From Litomosoides sigmodontis (taxonomy: Eukaryota; Nematoda; Chromadorea; Rhabditida; Onchocercidae): 64,000 bases of DNA. The stretch covers positions 3,282,001-3,346,000 of the forward strand of contig OY718805.1 in NCBI GenBank assembly GCA_963070105.1. Direction: 5' to 3'. Numbering within the stretch: position 1 is the first letter of the stretch; every line of letters begins with the position of its first letter. The translations under genes and the position numbers were made by a program. Shown here one piece after another: positions 41,913 through 58,742 of the stretch. The notes beneath the pieces were generated by a model that did no database searches, was not told the origin of the DNA, and saw only the letters and a list, made by a program, of their open reading frames with translations.

Positions 41913-42915
41913 ATGATTGGAAAAGACTTCAGTGCTGAAAAATTTAATAATCTAACCGACGATTTACATTTTTTAAAGGAATCGACGATAGCAGAAGTGA
42001 TTGATACTGTAAGACAACGTGCTCAGTCGATGATTGCTGCTGTAAGCTAAAATTAATCAGTTAAAAGTATATTATGTAATTGCTTGAATTCATTTTTATG
42101 CATTTCTTCTATAGTTTCATTTATCTTCGACTTTTTATCATAATTCAACTATTACTTAGGAATTATCACTTTATCAGCAAGGAAGTGAAAGAGTTATGAG
42201 TTATTAAGTATTGAGTTCAGAGTTTTTTACATATCGGGAATACTATAATTGGATAAGTCTGGGCACAATAGATTTCTTTCTTGGAATCCTTCGTTATTCT
42301 TTATCTGATGATAATTTACTTAAAAGTGTCGATGTGGATTTAAATTAAATAATGTTGGGTAAGTGGTAAGAGATTATGGTGAAGTACTGTTGTAAATATA
42401 GAGGCCTGTATTATTGTTTTCAGGATGACCAATTATTGAAACTAATTTCGTTCATTGATTTAACTACTCTAAACAGCGATGATACGAATGGTGTGGTCGA
42501 ACGGCTTATTGATAAAGCTGTCCTGCCGTATCCTGCGGTTCGTTTGAAATCCTTTCGATATGAAGGAGAAGAGAGATGATAGCTTAAAGCAAATAATTTT
42601 AGTTGAAATTAGCAAGTCTTTAGTGATATAAAATTGAAGTATTTTTTCATGAATATGTGATTCCAATGTTAATAACAGTTCAGTGAATTGATTTGAGAAG
42701 GCGGAAACGAAATGTGCGGCTGTTTGTGTTTATCCGGCAAGAATTGCAGGCGCTAGACGCTATATGCAATCAAAGTATGATCAACAACAGTCATTACCTA
42801 TATGTTCAGGTATCATTAATCTTTTTATATTGCAAGGCGAAATATATATCTACTTGTAAAATTTGAACTCATCTTTTATTTTTTTCATATGGTGTTAATA
42901 TAACAAGAATAAACA

Positions 42916-43009
<94 letters not shown>

Positions 43010-44544
43010 TTTTTCATATAATTATCAACTGAATATTCTGGTAGTTGAAAATGACTAGCAACATGGGTTATTTCAGTGGCAGCAGGTTTCCCATCAGGGC
43101 AGTATCGAATGGAGTCAAAAATACTGGAAGTGAAATTGGCATTAGAAGATGGGGCCAATGAAATTGATGTTGTCATCAGTCGTGATGCTGCGGTGGAACA
43201 AGATTGGAAACGTTTGTGTTGTTTTTAGCAGGAGTTTTATGTTATATCAAGTATAGATCTATCCAGATCGACTTTTATGTACTGTAGATTGAGTTTTAGG
43301 TGTTTGTAGTTTCTTTGCTTCAAATGCTACCAAACAGTTTTATTTTCTGATAGGTTATTTTATTTCTTTATACGCATGAATGGCTGCAATTTATAGGTGT
43401 ATACGATGAAGTAGCTGCTTTGAAAGCATGTTGTGGTTCGAATTGCATGAAAACAATTCTAGCTACAGGCGAACTGCAAAATCATGGAAACATCTATCGT
43501 GCTAGCTGGGCTGCAATGTTTGCAGGTAACCGCGTAACACTATATATATGTTAAGTTTTAAATGAATAAAATATAGTTATTTGTCCTACACTCAAACATG
43601 CATTTCTTCTATACTTATTCTTTCTTCTATACTTATTCATTTCTTCTATACTTATTTTTTGTATGCTTATATTTTTAGTACTCTGAATAATTCGGGAGTT
43701 TTACGAGCTTAAGGTCTAGAGAATAACCATGGAAAAATTGTGAAATTCACTAAAAGAATGAAAAAAAGGATAATGTACTGGATACTAGGAATCTTTCATC
43801 TTAATTCAGAATACTAATTAAGAATATCATTAGAATGCTGAAGTTTAAGCGAAGCGCCTTAAAGCATTCTGTAATTCTTTTTTAAAAAAAATTTAATTGA
43901 TCTTTTTTGGCAGACTTTTTAAGGTTCAATTCGATTTGGCAGTGAAATATGTGTTTAGTAAGCTAAGTAATTTGTCTTTCTATTCGCTATAAATTTACAT
44001 GTAAATGTTCCGGACAATAAGAATAGTTCATCTCACTTAGTTATAATGTTAATTTTTCAAGGTAGCGACTTTATCAAAACATCAACTGGAAAAGAGAAAG
44101 TGAATGCAACGTATGAAGCTACTTACGTCATGTGTCATGCTATCAAACAGTTTTATTCCCTTACAGGTCATTTCATTTCTTCTATTTGTTACAACTTAAG
44201 AATTTGCAATTAATAAATTAGAAGTTGCCTACATTTTTTGTAGCTAAGCAGTGAATTTCTAGATTTTTTGAATTCAAATCAAGAAGACTTAGAAAAATGT
44301 CATATTTAATATCACTCACTTAACACATCACTTAAAACAATCTTTGGAAGTATTTTTAGGAAAAAAGGTTGGTTTTAAGGCGGCAGGCGGCATTAGGTCA
44401 ACTGCGGAAGCCTTGGCATATCAAGCTATGGTGGAAGAAATTCTGGGTGTAGAATGGCTCGAACCGAACTTGTTTCGTATTGGAGCTAGTAGTTTGTTAG
44501 ATGATATTATTAAGGAATTGGATAGAAAAATGTTCTCGGAGTGA
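41913..44544 (+). CDS. DERA: Deoxyribose-phosphate aldolase
   Basis: Class I aldolase that interconverts 2-deoxyribose 5-phosphate with glyceraldehyde 3-phosphate plus acetaldehyde, in deoxynucleoside catabolism; expected in the cytosol. Exons: 41913-42041, 42424-42537, 42698-42809, 43077-43211, 43397-43525, 44062-44166 and 44360-44544, giving about 302 residues (human 318). Family blocks visible: FIDLTTLNSDDT, CAAVCVYPARI, VAAGFPSGQ, EDGANEIDVVI (Asp149, E. coli Asp102), KTILATGEL, SDFIKTSTGKE (Schiff-base Lys212) and GFKAAGGIR (second conserved Lys248). The last block has Ala where most members have Pro. The exon 2-3 join is about ten residues shorter than in human, so a small exon may be missed. 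The next gene, PYROXD1, follows on the same strand after 0.73 kb. Confidence 0.95.
42918..43008. repeat. Pure (AT)n microsatellite in DERA intron 3
   Basis: About 45 AT units within the 267-nt intron between 42809 and 43077. Confidence 0.97.
43600..43657. repeat. Three-copy tandem repeat of about 18-19 nt in DERA intron 5
   Basis: The unit TTTCTTCTATACTTATTC recurs three times with one-base spacing differences. Confidence 0.8.
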
Positions 44545-45255
44545 CAGCCTGGTCTTACCACCGCTTCCATTATCGTCTTAGTATTATAATAATATCAAGA
44601 GATAAAAACTATCCTGAAGCGTTCAATAGCGACTGTGCAATGGAATGAGCAATTAAACAATCGCTGTAATTAGACTCTCGAAATCCTGCAATATGAACAT
44701 TTGCCTTCCATTGTTTTAATATTACAATATTTCTATTTACATATTATTGGCCTTTAATTCTGCTTGTGTTTTAGCATTACATATCAGTCTCAAGTGACCA
44801 CTTAAACGTTATTGCATTTTTTAGTTGTGTCAGTATTTATGGATTATATCGTTTATTTGTCTTATAGCAGCAGAATTTGAACCTTTTAATTGTGTAGTTA
44901 TTTTATCCGATTGTTTCAGATCCTAATTTTTTATATATATCCATAAACATTGCATAATTCTTGCTACCATTTTGATGTCAGGTCATTCGTGTCCATTTTG
45001 ATTTCAAGTTATTTCAATGGAAATTGCTAAATGAACGCCTTTTTTTCAATATATTCAAAACAGTTTTCTGGTTATTCAGCATACATTTTATTTAGAGAAA
45101 ATGCATAGTAAATAGAGTTTGTGAAAAAGTTATAAATGAACTACGTGTTCATTTCAAAATCGGAAAGGATTAGAGTACACTAAAAGTGGTTTGGTCGTTT
45201 TCCTCATGGTGCTGTTTGAATGGAAGTATGCCATAATGCGTGTAATTTTGAATTA
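44545..45255 (+). other. DERA-PYROXD1 intergenic interval
   Basis: AT-rich, no gene seen. It would hold the DERA 3' UTR and possibly a promoter for the downstream gene. Confidence 0.6.
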
Positions 45256-45262
45256 TTTCTAG
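45256..45262 (+). promoter_or_regulatory. Candidate spliced-leader acceptor of the PYROXD1 gene
   Basis: TTTCTAG ends 10 nt before the ATG at 45273. A good acceptor with no coding exon upstream suggests trans-splicing or a non-coding 5' exon. Confidence 0.5.
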
Positions 45263-45272
45263 GTAGTGAACA

Positions 45273-48200
45273 ATGACTTCCTGCTCATATGTAATAGTTG
45301 GTGGTGGCGTTGCTGCCGTGTCGTGTGTGGAAGAAATACGAGCTGTAGATGATAAGGCTAGAATTATCGTTGTGTCTAGCAGTCGGTTGATTAAAACTGT
45401 TATTAACAAACAAAAAGTAATTAGCTGTTTTTCTTTGATCGATCACACTAATATTATTCATGTTCTTTATTTTCAATTACTTGGTATCTTACTTTTTTAA
45501 TTCATTTTTTGGCTTTGTAATTGTTTATTCAGTCCTCCTTCTTATATATTTATAGATTGGCCAATTGACGGAATTATTTGATATTGCTGAACAACCAGTG
45601 ACAAGTGCCTTTGCTGATCTTGATGTTACATTTGTGAAAGCAGCTGTGATTCACTGGAATTGGAAGAATAAAGTGAGCTTCAACTATTCATTTATTCTTT
45701 AAATGCACTAAATTCATAGAAAAAAAAACAATCCGTGCAAATCTTCCATCATATCAGTGATTGGTTAATTTGCGTGTGACTTGCAAGTCATAATTTTGCA
45801 ATTATAATTTCTAACTAAGAGCTAATTAACTATAACTGTAGTAGACATAATTTATTGGTGGATTGAATGAACTTAGAAAAATTGTTTCAGGAGCTTTTAC
45901 TGGATAATGATCAGAGAATTACATATGGCAAGCTGTGCATAGCTACCGGAGGTCGGCCGAAAGTAAATATTTTGAAGACTTTTCTTTTGTGAGAAAAAGA
46001 ATGGATGGATAGTGACATTTTATTTAGGATAACCAATATCAAACCATTGCAGACGAACTTTGAGCATGCATTATCCATTTCAATCAGAGACACGGAAACT
46101 GTGGATCGTTTGAAAACTCGAATTAAGGATGCGAAACGAGTACTGGTAATTGGGAATGGTGGTATTGCGACAGAAATTGTGTAATTTTTATAAAACCGAT
46201 TTGTGAACATTGTTGTTTAAAATATATTGATGTATCCCTGATTGGAATATTTAACTTTACTTTAAAGAACGGAAGTTATGTTGCTCATTTTCAGTTTCCT
46301 CCTTCGATTCATATATACATATTGTTTTGCTATGTTATCTGTAGTCGTTATCATTTTGTGAGGATTGCGTGAAATTCATTCTATAATTTCACTCATTTAG
46401 ACATGAACTAAAAAATATCGAAATTATCTGGGCCATACGTCATTCTTCAATTTCGGCAACATTCTTCGATGAGGGGGCTGCTGAGTTCTTTAAACCAATG
46501 CTCATAGATGGCTGTAAAAAAGGACAGTCAAGCAATACAATATCGAAAAGGTACCGGTTTACTGTCGATAATGAAAAGGAAAGTGGAGTAATGGGTTGTG
46601 CACTTGGACCAGAGTGGGCATCAACAGCTGATATCTCCGGAGCGCTGAATGTATGTTATGGTTTCTACGTATACAAGCCTTATTGGTTATATGTTACTAT
46701 TTCGGTTCCATGACTTGCGTTCTCTCTCTTGTTTCACCACCGCAGAAATACCTGTGTTTTATTCATTACTGAATTTTTAATTTGAAACTAGACTATTTTC
46801 TTTGTCCTGCAATACACGCTGGAAAATTATTTTTACATTCACATCATGAAAAGAGGAATATTGGAAAACTGTATTTGTTTCCCTTTATACTGCAATTTAC
46901 TCATATTAGCATTGTGAATAATATATTTATTATATTCAGCATCGGCAAGTGCATGTAATTTATGAAGTCGAAATGAGGGGATTCGTATCTCAGGACACTG
47001 CGCACAATGTTGTCGTCCAGAAGGATCGATTTAATTTTTCGAGTGGTGTATGGGCTTTGTATGTTGAACTGACGAATGGGGCTATAATTGGATGTGATTT
47101 GATGATTGAGGCTACTGGAGTGCAGCCGAATTCTGATCTGTGGGCACGAGACTGTCACCTGGTAAGTTTCAGTTATTTTCAAAGATTTATCGAGAAAAAC
47201 CGTGATCATTTGTACTAGGCAAAGTCAGAGAGGTATTTTCTTGCATCACTTTAAGCGTTTAAAGTTTGCGTTTAAAAATCAATAATGATTTTTTAGATGA
47301 TAAGAAAAGGATGAATGGTATTTATTTTATGTACATTACTTCATTTAGTTAAATTTGGCAAGTGATGGAGGGATAATTGTGGATGAACATATGTTATCGT
47401 CAGTTCAAGATGTATACGCATGTGGCGATGTGTGTACTGCAGGCTGGACTTGGTCAAAACATTGGATTCAGGTTGCTTTCATTCATATAGATTAAAATTC
47501 CTTCTTAAGTATATTTTTATGCATGTAATTGAAAATCCATGCAACCAATATATATTTCAAGAAAATATTAGTTTCCTTTGTAATAATCTTAATTGTCCAT
47601 TTATAAATAAATATAAATTCTAACTAAATTAGTTTCCTGAACGGAAGCATAACAAAAAAAAAATGTTTGATTTAACTTATAGATGAGGTTGTGGACACAG
47701 GCACGCCAAATGGGTGCATACTGTGGTCGTGCAATGGTATTTGGAAATGCAATTTCACTGGATTTTTGTTTCGAAATGTTTACTCATGTGACATTTTTCT
47801 TCGGATTCAAGGTTTGATTTTTTGAAGGATTAATTAGCTTACGAAGGAGTGGAAACTGTTGGATATTTTAAATGCTGTCGGTAGAAATGTCATTAGAATA
47901 ATGAGATATTTATTTAGAAGGATATTAGAATAATGAGAATAATTTATTCTATCCTTTCACGTGCAAAAGGCGAACACTTTTTCCATTTCATATGTACTTT
48001 CTATTTCTTCTTATCTTTTCTTGCTTTGTTTTTCTAGCGTTTTGCTACCAATATTTACAGGTTGTATTTCTGGGTCGTTTCAATGGTGAAGGTGTGGAGA
48101 AACCGTTCCACATATTGCTACGCATCACAAGTGGTGTGGAATATGTAAAACTTATCGTTGCTAATGGACGTATACAAGGTTAGTGAAAAAAATTTTGTCT

Positions 48201-48393
48201 AAGGACAGGTGAGAAAAACGTCGCAAAAGTGACCATCCCCAAAGGCATAAATCTTTTTGAAGGTGCGGTGTTAGTTGGTGAAACGGATCTGGAAGAGACG
48301 ATTGAGAACCTAATATTGAACCAGATTGATATAACCCAAGTGGAAGAAGGCCTTCTAGATCCAAACATTGAAATCGCTGATTATTTTGATTGA
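45273..48393 (+). CDS. PYROXD1: Pyridine nucleotide-disulphide oxidoreductase domain protein 1 (PYROXD1)
   Basis: FAD- and NAD(P)H-binding class I oxidoreductase. Human PYROXD1 protects the RTCB tRNA ligase complex from oxidation and is needed in muscle. Exons: 45273-45416, 45556-45672, 45891-45962, 46053-46180, 46401-46650, 46940-47161, 47349-47471, 47683-47811, 48061-48178 and 48263-48393; about 477 residues (human 500). Visible: FAD motif VIVGGGVAA (7-15), NAD(P) motif VIGNGGIA (143-150), [32 protein letters not shown], second FAD motif VYACGDVC (333-340), [11 protein letters not shown], and C-terminus [19 protein letters not shown] ending [11 protein letters not shown]. No CxxC redox pair is seen, as in human. 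Phases agree throughout. Confidence 0.97.
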
Positions 48394-48411
48394 ATTATCA
48401 AAACTGTATTG

Positions 48412-48417
48412 AATAAA
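48412..48417 (+). terminator. Polyadenylation signal of PYROXD1
   Basis: AATAAA 19 nt after the TGA stop, consistent with a short nematode 3' UTR. Confidence 0.6.
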
Positions 48418-49478
48418 ATTGCGACTGATGAAGCACCGTGAATACAAAACTATAATTGCCTACTTTTACGCATTGCAACACGTCAGCTGTTTCGATCAAC
48501 TGAAACTTCATTGGTGTTTAAACCTTAGAGGTGTCTACGTTAGGTGATTTTTCTGTTTATTTTAAATGACTTTTGATATTTACACCTATAATTTAATATT
48601 ATTGATTTATTTATTCTTATTAGAAAATTGAAGTACCGAATGAATTGATAAAAATAATTTGATGGTTAATCGAGCGATTTAGCGGTTGAAGAATGTGAAT
48701 GCTCGTTTTAGTCTTGAAATAAAAATTTCGTGGTTAATTTCGGGAAAGTTTGCCACAAAACCTTAGAGTATTTCAAATTGCAGTTGCATTTAAAAACGTT
48801 TCATCATTAAAATAAAAAATTATGCCAGCAGGCATAGTTCAATTGGATTGAACGGAAAAACTTCGGATATACATACTCAGAAGTAGTAAGTGACAAAATT
48901 TGCATGAATGATCACGTTTGAGCAGTTAATTAATATGTTGTGCTGAAGTTAAACTTTAGGAATCAAATATAATCTTTCAAGATTATAAAAAATGCGATTA
49001 TGGTTAGAAATTGATGAATTTCGGAAAGGTTCTTATAATATGAAGGAATAAGTAATTGAGCGTTGATAAAACATTTCAGTCGTAATGTATTTATTGGTGT
49101 AAATGTATTAAATATCGCATCAATAAAAGGCTTTTATTGCTGGGAGCTCCCTGTACACACATCTTTTAAATCCGATGGGAAAGGTTCAACAAATATTCTA
49201 GTAGATCCAGCTGTGCTATTTATTCCGGAAAATCAGTATCTGCTGGAGGAGGCGCGCATATAATTCATTCCATCAGATAGCCACCACATTTAGAGATTTA
49301 GAGATTTTGTCTGTGTGTGTGTGTGTGTGTGTGCGTCCATTTCCATCATGTTGAAGTTAACTGAGTTCCGGAAACATCAACTTCTGTCGCTGCAGAAAAA
49401 CAGCAAAAGAAGGGGTTCAAACATCATTTTGAGAGCAATACCTCTAGAAAGCAATCTTTTGCAAAGGAACCGTCTCAC
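48418..49478. other. Intergenic interval with no assigned gene
   Basis: Mostly AT-rich. An open frame at 49063-49263 (+) has non-repetitive composition in its second half but no recognised relative and no matching exon. A short GT run lies at about 49312-49333. Confidence 0.5.
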
Positions 49479-49481
49479 GCT

Positions 49482-49535
<54 letters not shown>

Positions 49536-49551
49536 GTTGCGCCACGGGAGC
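49479..49551 (-). tRNA. tRNA-Asn (anticodon GTT)
   Basis: A 73-nt cloverleaf on the minus strand: 7-bp acceptor stem GCTCCCG/CGGGAGC; D arm GCGC/GCGC with loop AACCGGTTA; anticodon arm TTCGG/CCGAA with loop CTGTTAA, anticodon GTT; 5-nt variable loop; T arm GGTGG/CCACC with loop TTCAAGC. All stems pair perfectly and no intron is present. The discriminator and CCA are not encoded within these coordinates. It appears functional. Confidence 0.97.
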
Positions 49552-50034
49552 TTACAGTCCAGGTACTGTGAACTTTCTCCACATTGTATTCAAAGCTTTT
49601 TATTTATAAAATAATATATAAGAATGAACTGATTCCGGAATAACCGAAATCAAGCACACTGCTCCGGAAAATTGTAAAATGCACAAGAATAATAGCAATT
49701 AGTGAAAATATCCCCACGTTCTTATGAATTGTAATGAATTAAAAAGTGGAATGATGCTGAGATGTTCTCTCGACGGAATTTCCATTTTTATAAATTTTGA
49801 TTTTTCCATGGAAATAGGTAAATAACACGCATAAACATTTCAGCCCAATAATAATCGTGGAATTTTCTTTAATTTTTAAAGAAAAAATTTCTTTTCTATT
49901 AAAAAATAAAATAAAGCCAACAAATGAACCAATAAAATAAAAAATTAGTAAAAAAATAATGAATGTTTTTCCTCCTTCTCCTCTCCCTTCCCATTTCGTC
50001 CAGCAACATGCATATCATTTGGAATCATTCACAA
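49552..50034. other. Short AT-rich interval between tRNA and the secreted-protein gene
   Basis: Nothing coding seen. It should hold the 3' UTR of the minus-strand gene ending at 50035; I see no minus-strand AATAAA in it. Confidence 0.5.
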
Positions 50035-55257
<5,223 letters not shown>

Positions 55258-55802
55258 GATGGATGAGTAATGATTGTCTTAGCATTCTTTGAAACTTTTA
55301 TATTTTTTTCAATATGCAAATTTTTAGCGGTCTATGTGTGTTGGAATACTGCATTGCAAGTATGTGTGTGTATTATGCAAAAATTGATTAGGGATAGAAT
55401 ATAGTGCGTTTGTTACGAAATTTACGATGACTACCACCTTGTAAATTACTGAAATGAAAATTTAAGGAAAAATTACTATTACAAAATCCACGATGCCCCA
55501 ATGCTTACGAGTTTTCACTTGAGGACCGCGTTAACTTGGTGCACTTCCGACTTAAAGTTTAAAGTGACGGTAAAAGGAGAGTGGAATTGCCCTTATTAAT
55601 TAGTTGGTTTCATATTAATGAAACAGGTTTCAATCTGCTTCTTTACGGAATATGCATTGTGCGGAAGAATGTGGTACTTGTAGGAAGGAAATAATGTGAA
55701 ATGGTGCTTGGAACAAGTACCGTTAAGATTATCAGAAGCTAAATTCATGTTTTTTTTAAGATTTGATCCTTCATCTTCCGCTTAGACAAGACAAGATTCC
55801 TG
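55258..55802. promoter_or_regulatory. Divergent intergenic region, probable bidirectional promoter
   Basis: 545 nt lie between the secreted-protein ATG (minus, 55257) and the AAR2 ATG (plus, 55803). A CGCTTAG acceptor-like site ends near 55785, 18 nt before the AAR2 start, and may accept a spliced leader. No defined promoter element was identified. Confidence 0.45.
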
Positions 55803-58742
55803 ATGACAAATAACAACACAGATGCAGCATCTATATGTACAACATCTGCATCGGATATGCCGCCAAGTATTGCCAATCATCTGTACGAAAATGGTGCATT
55901 CATGGTAGGTGACATTCTTCCTAATTGAACTCAACTGCTAATCGTGTTTGTCGGTTCCCTTTTGTGGGTAAATTTTATTAAAACGACTGTAGGATTCACC
56001 CAGGAGAAAGAAGGATGTAAATTAATAAATAAAATTTCTACTGCATTAAGATGTTTTAATATTCTTTGTAATGCTGAAGCCCTCTTTACTCGTTCGTTGG
56101 ATTTTAATGTGAGAAGATATTTGAGCGCTGTTGCTAATGACTTTTTACTATGCCTTTAATACAATAGCACAATTATCTTCATTAGCTTCACAAACCTGCT
56201 CTCTATGTAATGAAGTTTAGTTTATGTATGCCAAGCATTAAATTTTTGCAGATTTTCCTTAATGTGCCTCAAACAACAGAATTCGGAATCGATTACAAGT
56301 CATGGCATGTGGGACCAAAGTTTCTCGGTTTGAAAATGATCCCCCCCGGCATTCATTTCATTTTCTTTAGTGTTAAGACGGCACCACGCATTGGATTTTT
56401 CCATCACTTTAAGGAAAAAGAAATTTTGCTTCGTAAATGGGATCCAATGCTTGAAGATATGATAACCGAATCATGCTCTTCAGATGAGGTAAGCATTAAT
56501 TGCGTAGGAATTTAGGAACTCATTAACATGAGTGATTCTCGTGTCTAAATAGGAGGCGCACTTTACAAAATTATGTAAAATGCGTAGTTTTGAATAACTG
56601 AATAATTTTGCTAACCTCTTTTTTGCAAAGTAACTATTGTAATATTATTATTACAAACTTTTAGTTATAAGATATAATACTATTTTTTTTATAAACAATC
56701 AGAATTTTCCCAAGGTCATTGTGAAATTCTTAAAGTGTCCTTTATTTACGCAGTTTCCTTTTACCGTCATAAGGTGTACTTTGACTAAAGTCAAAATGAT
56801 CTTCGCAATTATTTCACTGTTTTGAATGCATGCTGTAGTTAACAGAGGTGACGTTCCAATCTTTTATTCAAATCATGACTTCACTCAAATATGCGACATG
56901 ATGTAATTTTGGGTTTTAGATGGAGAGGATACGGTTAAATTTGAAATCAATGGATAACGGCTTAGCGCCATATCCTTTCGAAACATACAGAAGTTGGTTT
57001 TCCCTCAGCAATCATATTTCAGGTTTGTTTCACTTGTTTATTGGACTGCGTTTGTGTCTTACAGCACATTTCATATTTTCCCATGATTCTCGTTTTTCTG
57101 GATTATATCTAAATAGTTTCATCAAATTTATTTTAGTATACCTTAACCTTACAGAAAAAACGGTGGAGAGATTGCGACCGGAAAATGAATACAGTCGTAT
57201 AACTGGTCAGGCAGAATTGATTACTTTGGAAACCGAAATAATGGAAAAGGAGAGTGTTAGTCCTTTTTTTATACCACCATGTGATTTGTTTTCCAAATTG
57301 ACACTTTTTATTAATATTTTAATTATTCGGAAATGTAAAAGGCGAGTACAATTGTACTACTGCTGTAGAATTCATCAATCTTCGATAATAAATTCAAGAG
57401 ATTGAACCTGAAAAAGAATTGAAGATTTTAGACTTCATGTTTAAATGGTTTGTTATAACTGTACGTGGAATGCTGTGTAGAAGCGACTAAGGAAAAGAAA
57501 ACATTTACCAAGTTAACATCTCATTTTTAGGTGCATGGACATCCCTCATCTTGTGTTGATCGTGATCATCCAAATAGGATACGGTTTGTGGATGAACAAG
57601 GTCTTCCTATTATGAAAATTAGAGAGGGTTTTCAAATACGTTTCACTGAACTTCCTCTAGATACCGTGGTAGGTACACCTTTTTATTACTTCACTTGTTC
57701 TGTAGTTTATCCTTTCTTACTTATTCTGAAATTAAAAGTACTAAATAAATAGAAATATTGTCTTTGTTCACTTGATTTTATATGATCTCCGTTAAATATT
57801 TTGTGCAATTTACAAATTGGTTAATTTTTAATCCCAGTCTAATTTCATTTTAATCTAGGGAAAGTTTTGTAAAGCCCATATGAAAAAATCGTAGGGGAGG
57901 AAAATTCAGCGGGATGTTTTAGACTGATGCGAAGAATTCGTTGGATCGAAGCTGGCAGTTACACAAAATTCTTGTTGACCTGAATGGAGAGTGGTCTGAA
58001 TTTCTTGGCGAGTTGCAGTTTTCGTTTGTATGCTTCCTGATGGGACAGGTGATAATTTAGCTTACAACGACTCAAAGTAATTCTTATTTTCCAATGTTTG
58101 ATAAGTTTTCACGTCATATTGGTTACAGGTTTATGAGGGTTTTGAACAGTGGAAACGATTGATTCATTTGTTGTGCAGCTGTACCAAAGAACTCATAGAA
58201 CATAAAGAGTTGTACATGGCATTAATACCGGTACTTCATTTCCAGTTAAGAGAATGTCCCGAAGACTTCTTTGTCGATATTGTTTCGCGAGATAATTTCC
58301 TAACAACTACACTTACTAGATTGTTCGGAAACATAAATGGTAAGTAAATTGATGCTTTAATTTTATGTTATTCAAGTTTTAATGTAAACATTTGTAAGTT
58401 TCTGCAAATCGCGAGATTCATGTTATCAATAATCGAAGGATATATTTAATCATGTTCCATGGCGAGCAAATGGCCAGAACTCCTACGGGTTTATTAAGAT
58501 TTTGGTTAGAGGTCATTTAGACAAGTCGAAATGACTAGTTTTTTGGATGACGCTAGGCAAATTGGTGTAGTTGACTTGTTTGCAACAGTTGTGGATCTTC
58601 TAAAAATCATTGCAAACGTTTGTTTTCGAATTTATTTACAGATTGTGAATTAGCAGATGTTGCATTAAAAGAACGAGCTAGAAAGTTTAAAAAATTTTTA
58701 ACAAAACGATTCAAATGGAATTTTGATATGCAGTACGAATGA
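55803..58742 (+). CDS. AAR2: AAR2 splicing factor (U5 snRNP assembly)
   Basis: AAR2 binds PRP8 in the cytoplasm during U5 snRNP biogenesis and keeps BRR2 off until import into the nucleus. Exons: 55803-55904, 56252-56488, 56920-57022, 57155-57255, 57531-57668, 57923-58048, 58129-58339 and 58642-58742 (TGA), about 372 residues (human 384). Phases agree. Visible family blocks: FLNVPQTTEFGIDYKSW, VGPKFLGLKMIPPGIHF, RIGFFHHF, then [68 protein letters not shown] and C-terminal KKFLTKRFKWNF. The order matches the N-terminal beta and C-terminal helical domains. Exons 5 and 6 lie in the least conserved middle and rest more on phase. Confidence 0.95.

Noticed and set aside
49479..49551. Functional link between tRNA-Asn and PYROXD1 because human PYROXD1 protects tRNA ligase
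   Set aside because: The tRNA has no intron and tRNA genes are scattered; adjacency is most likely chance.
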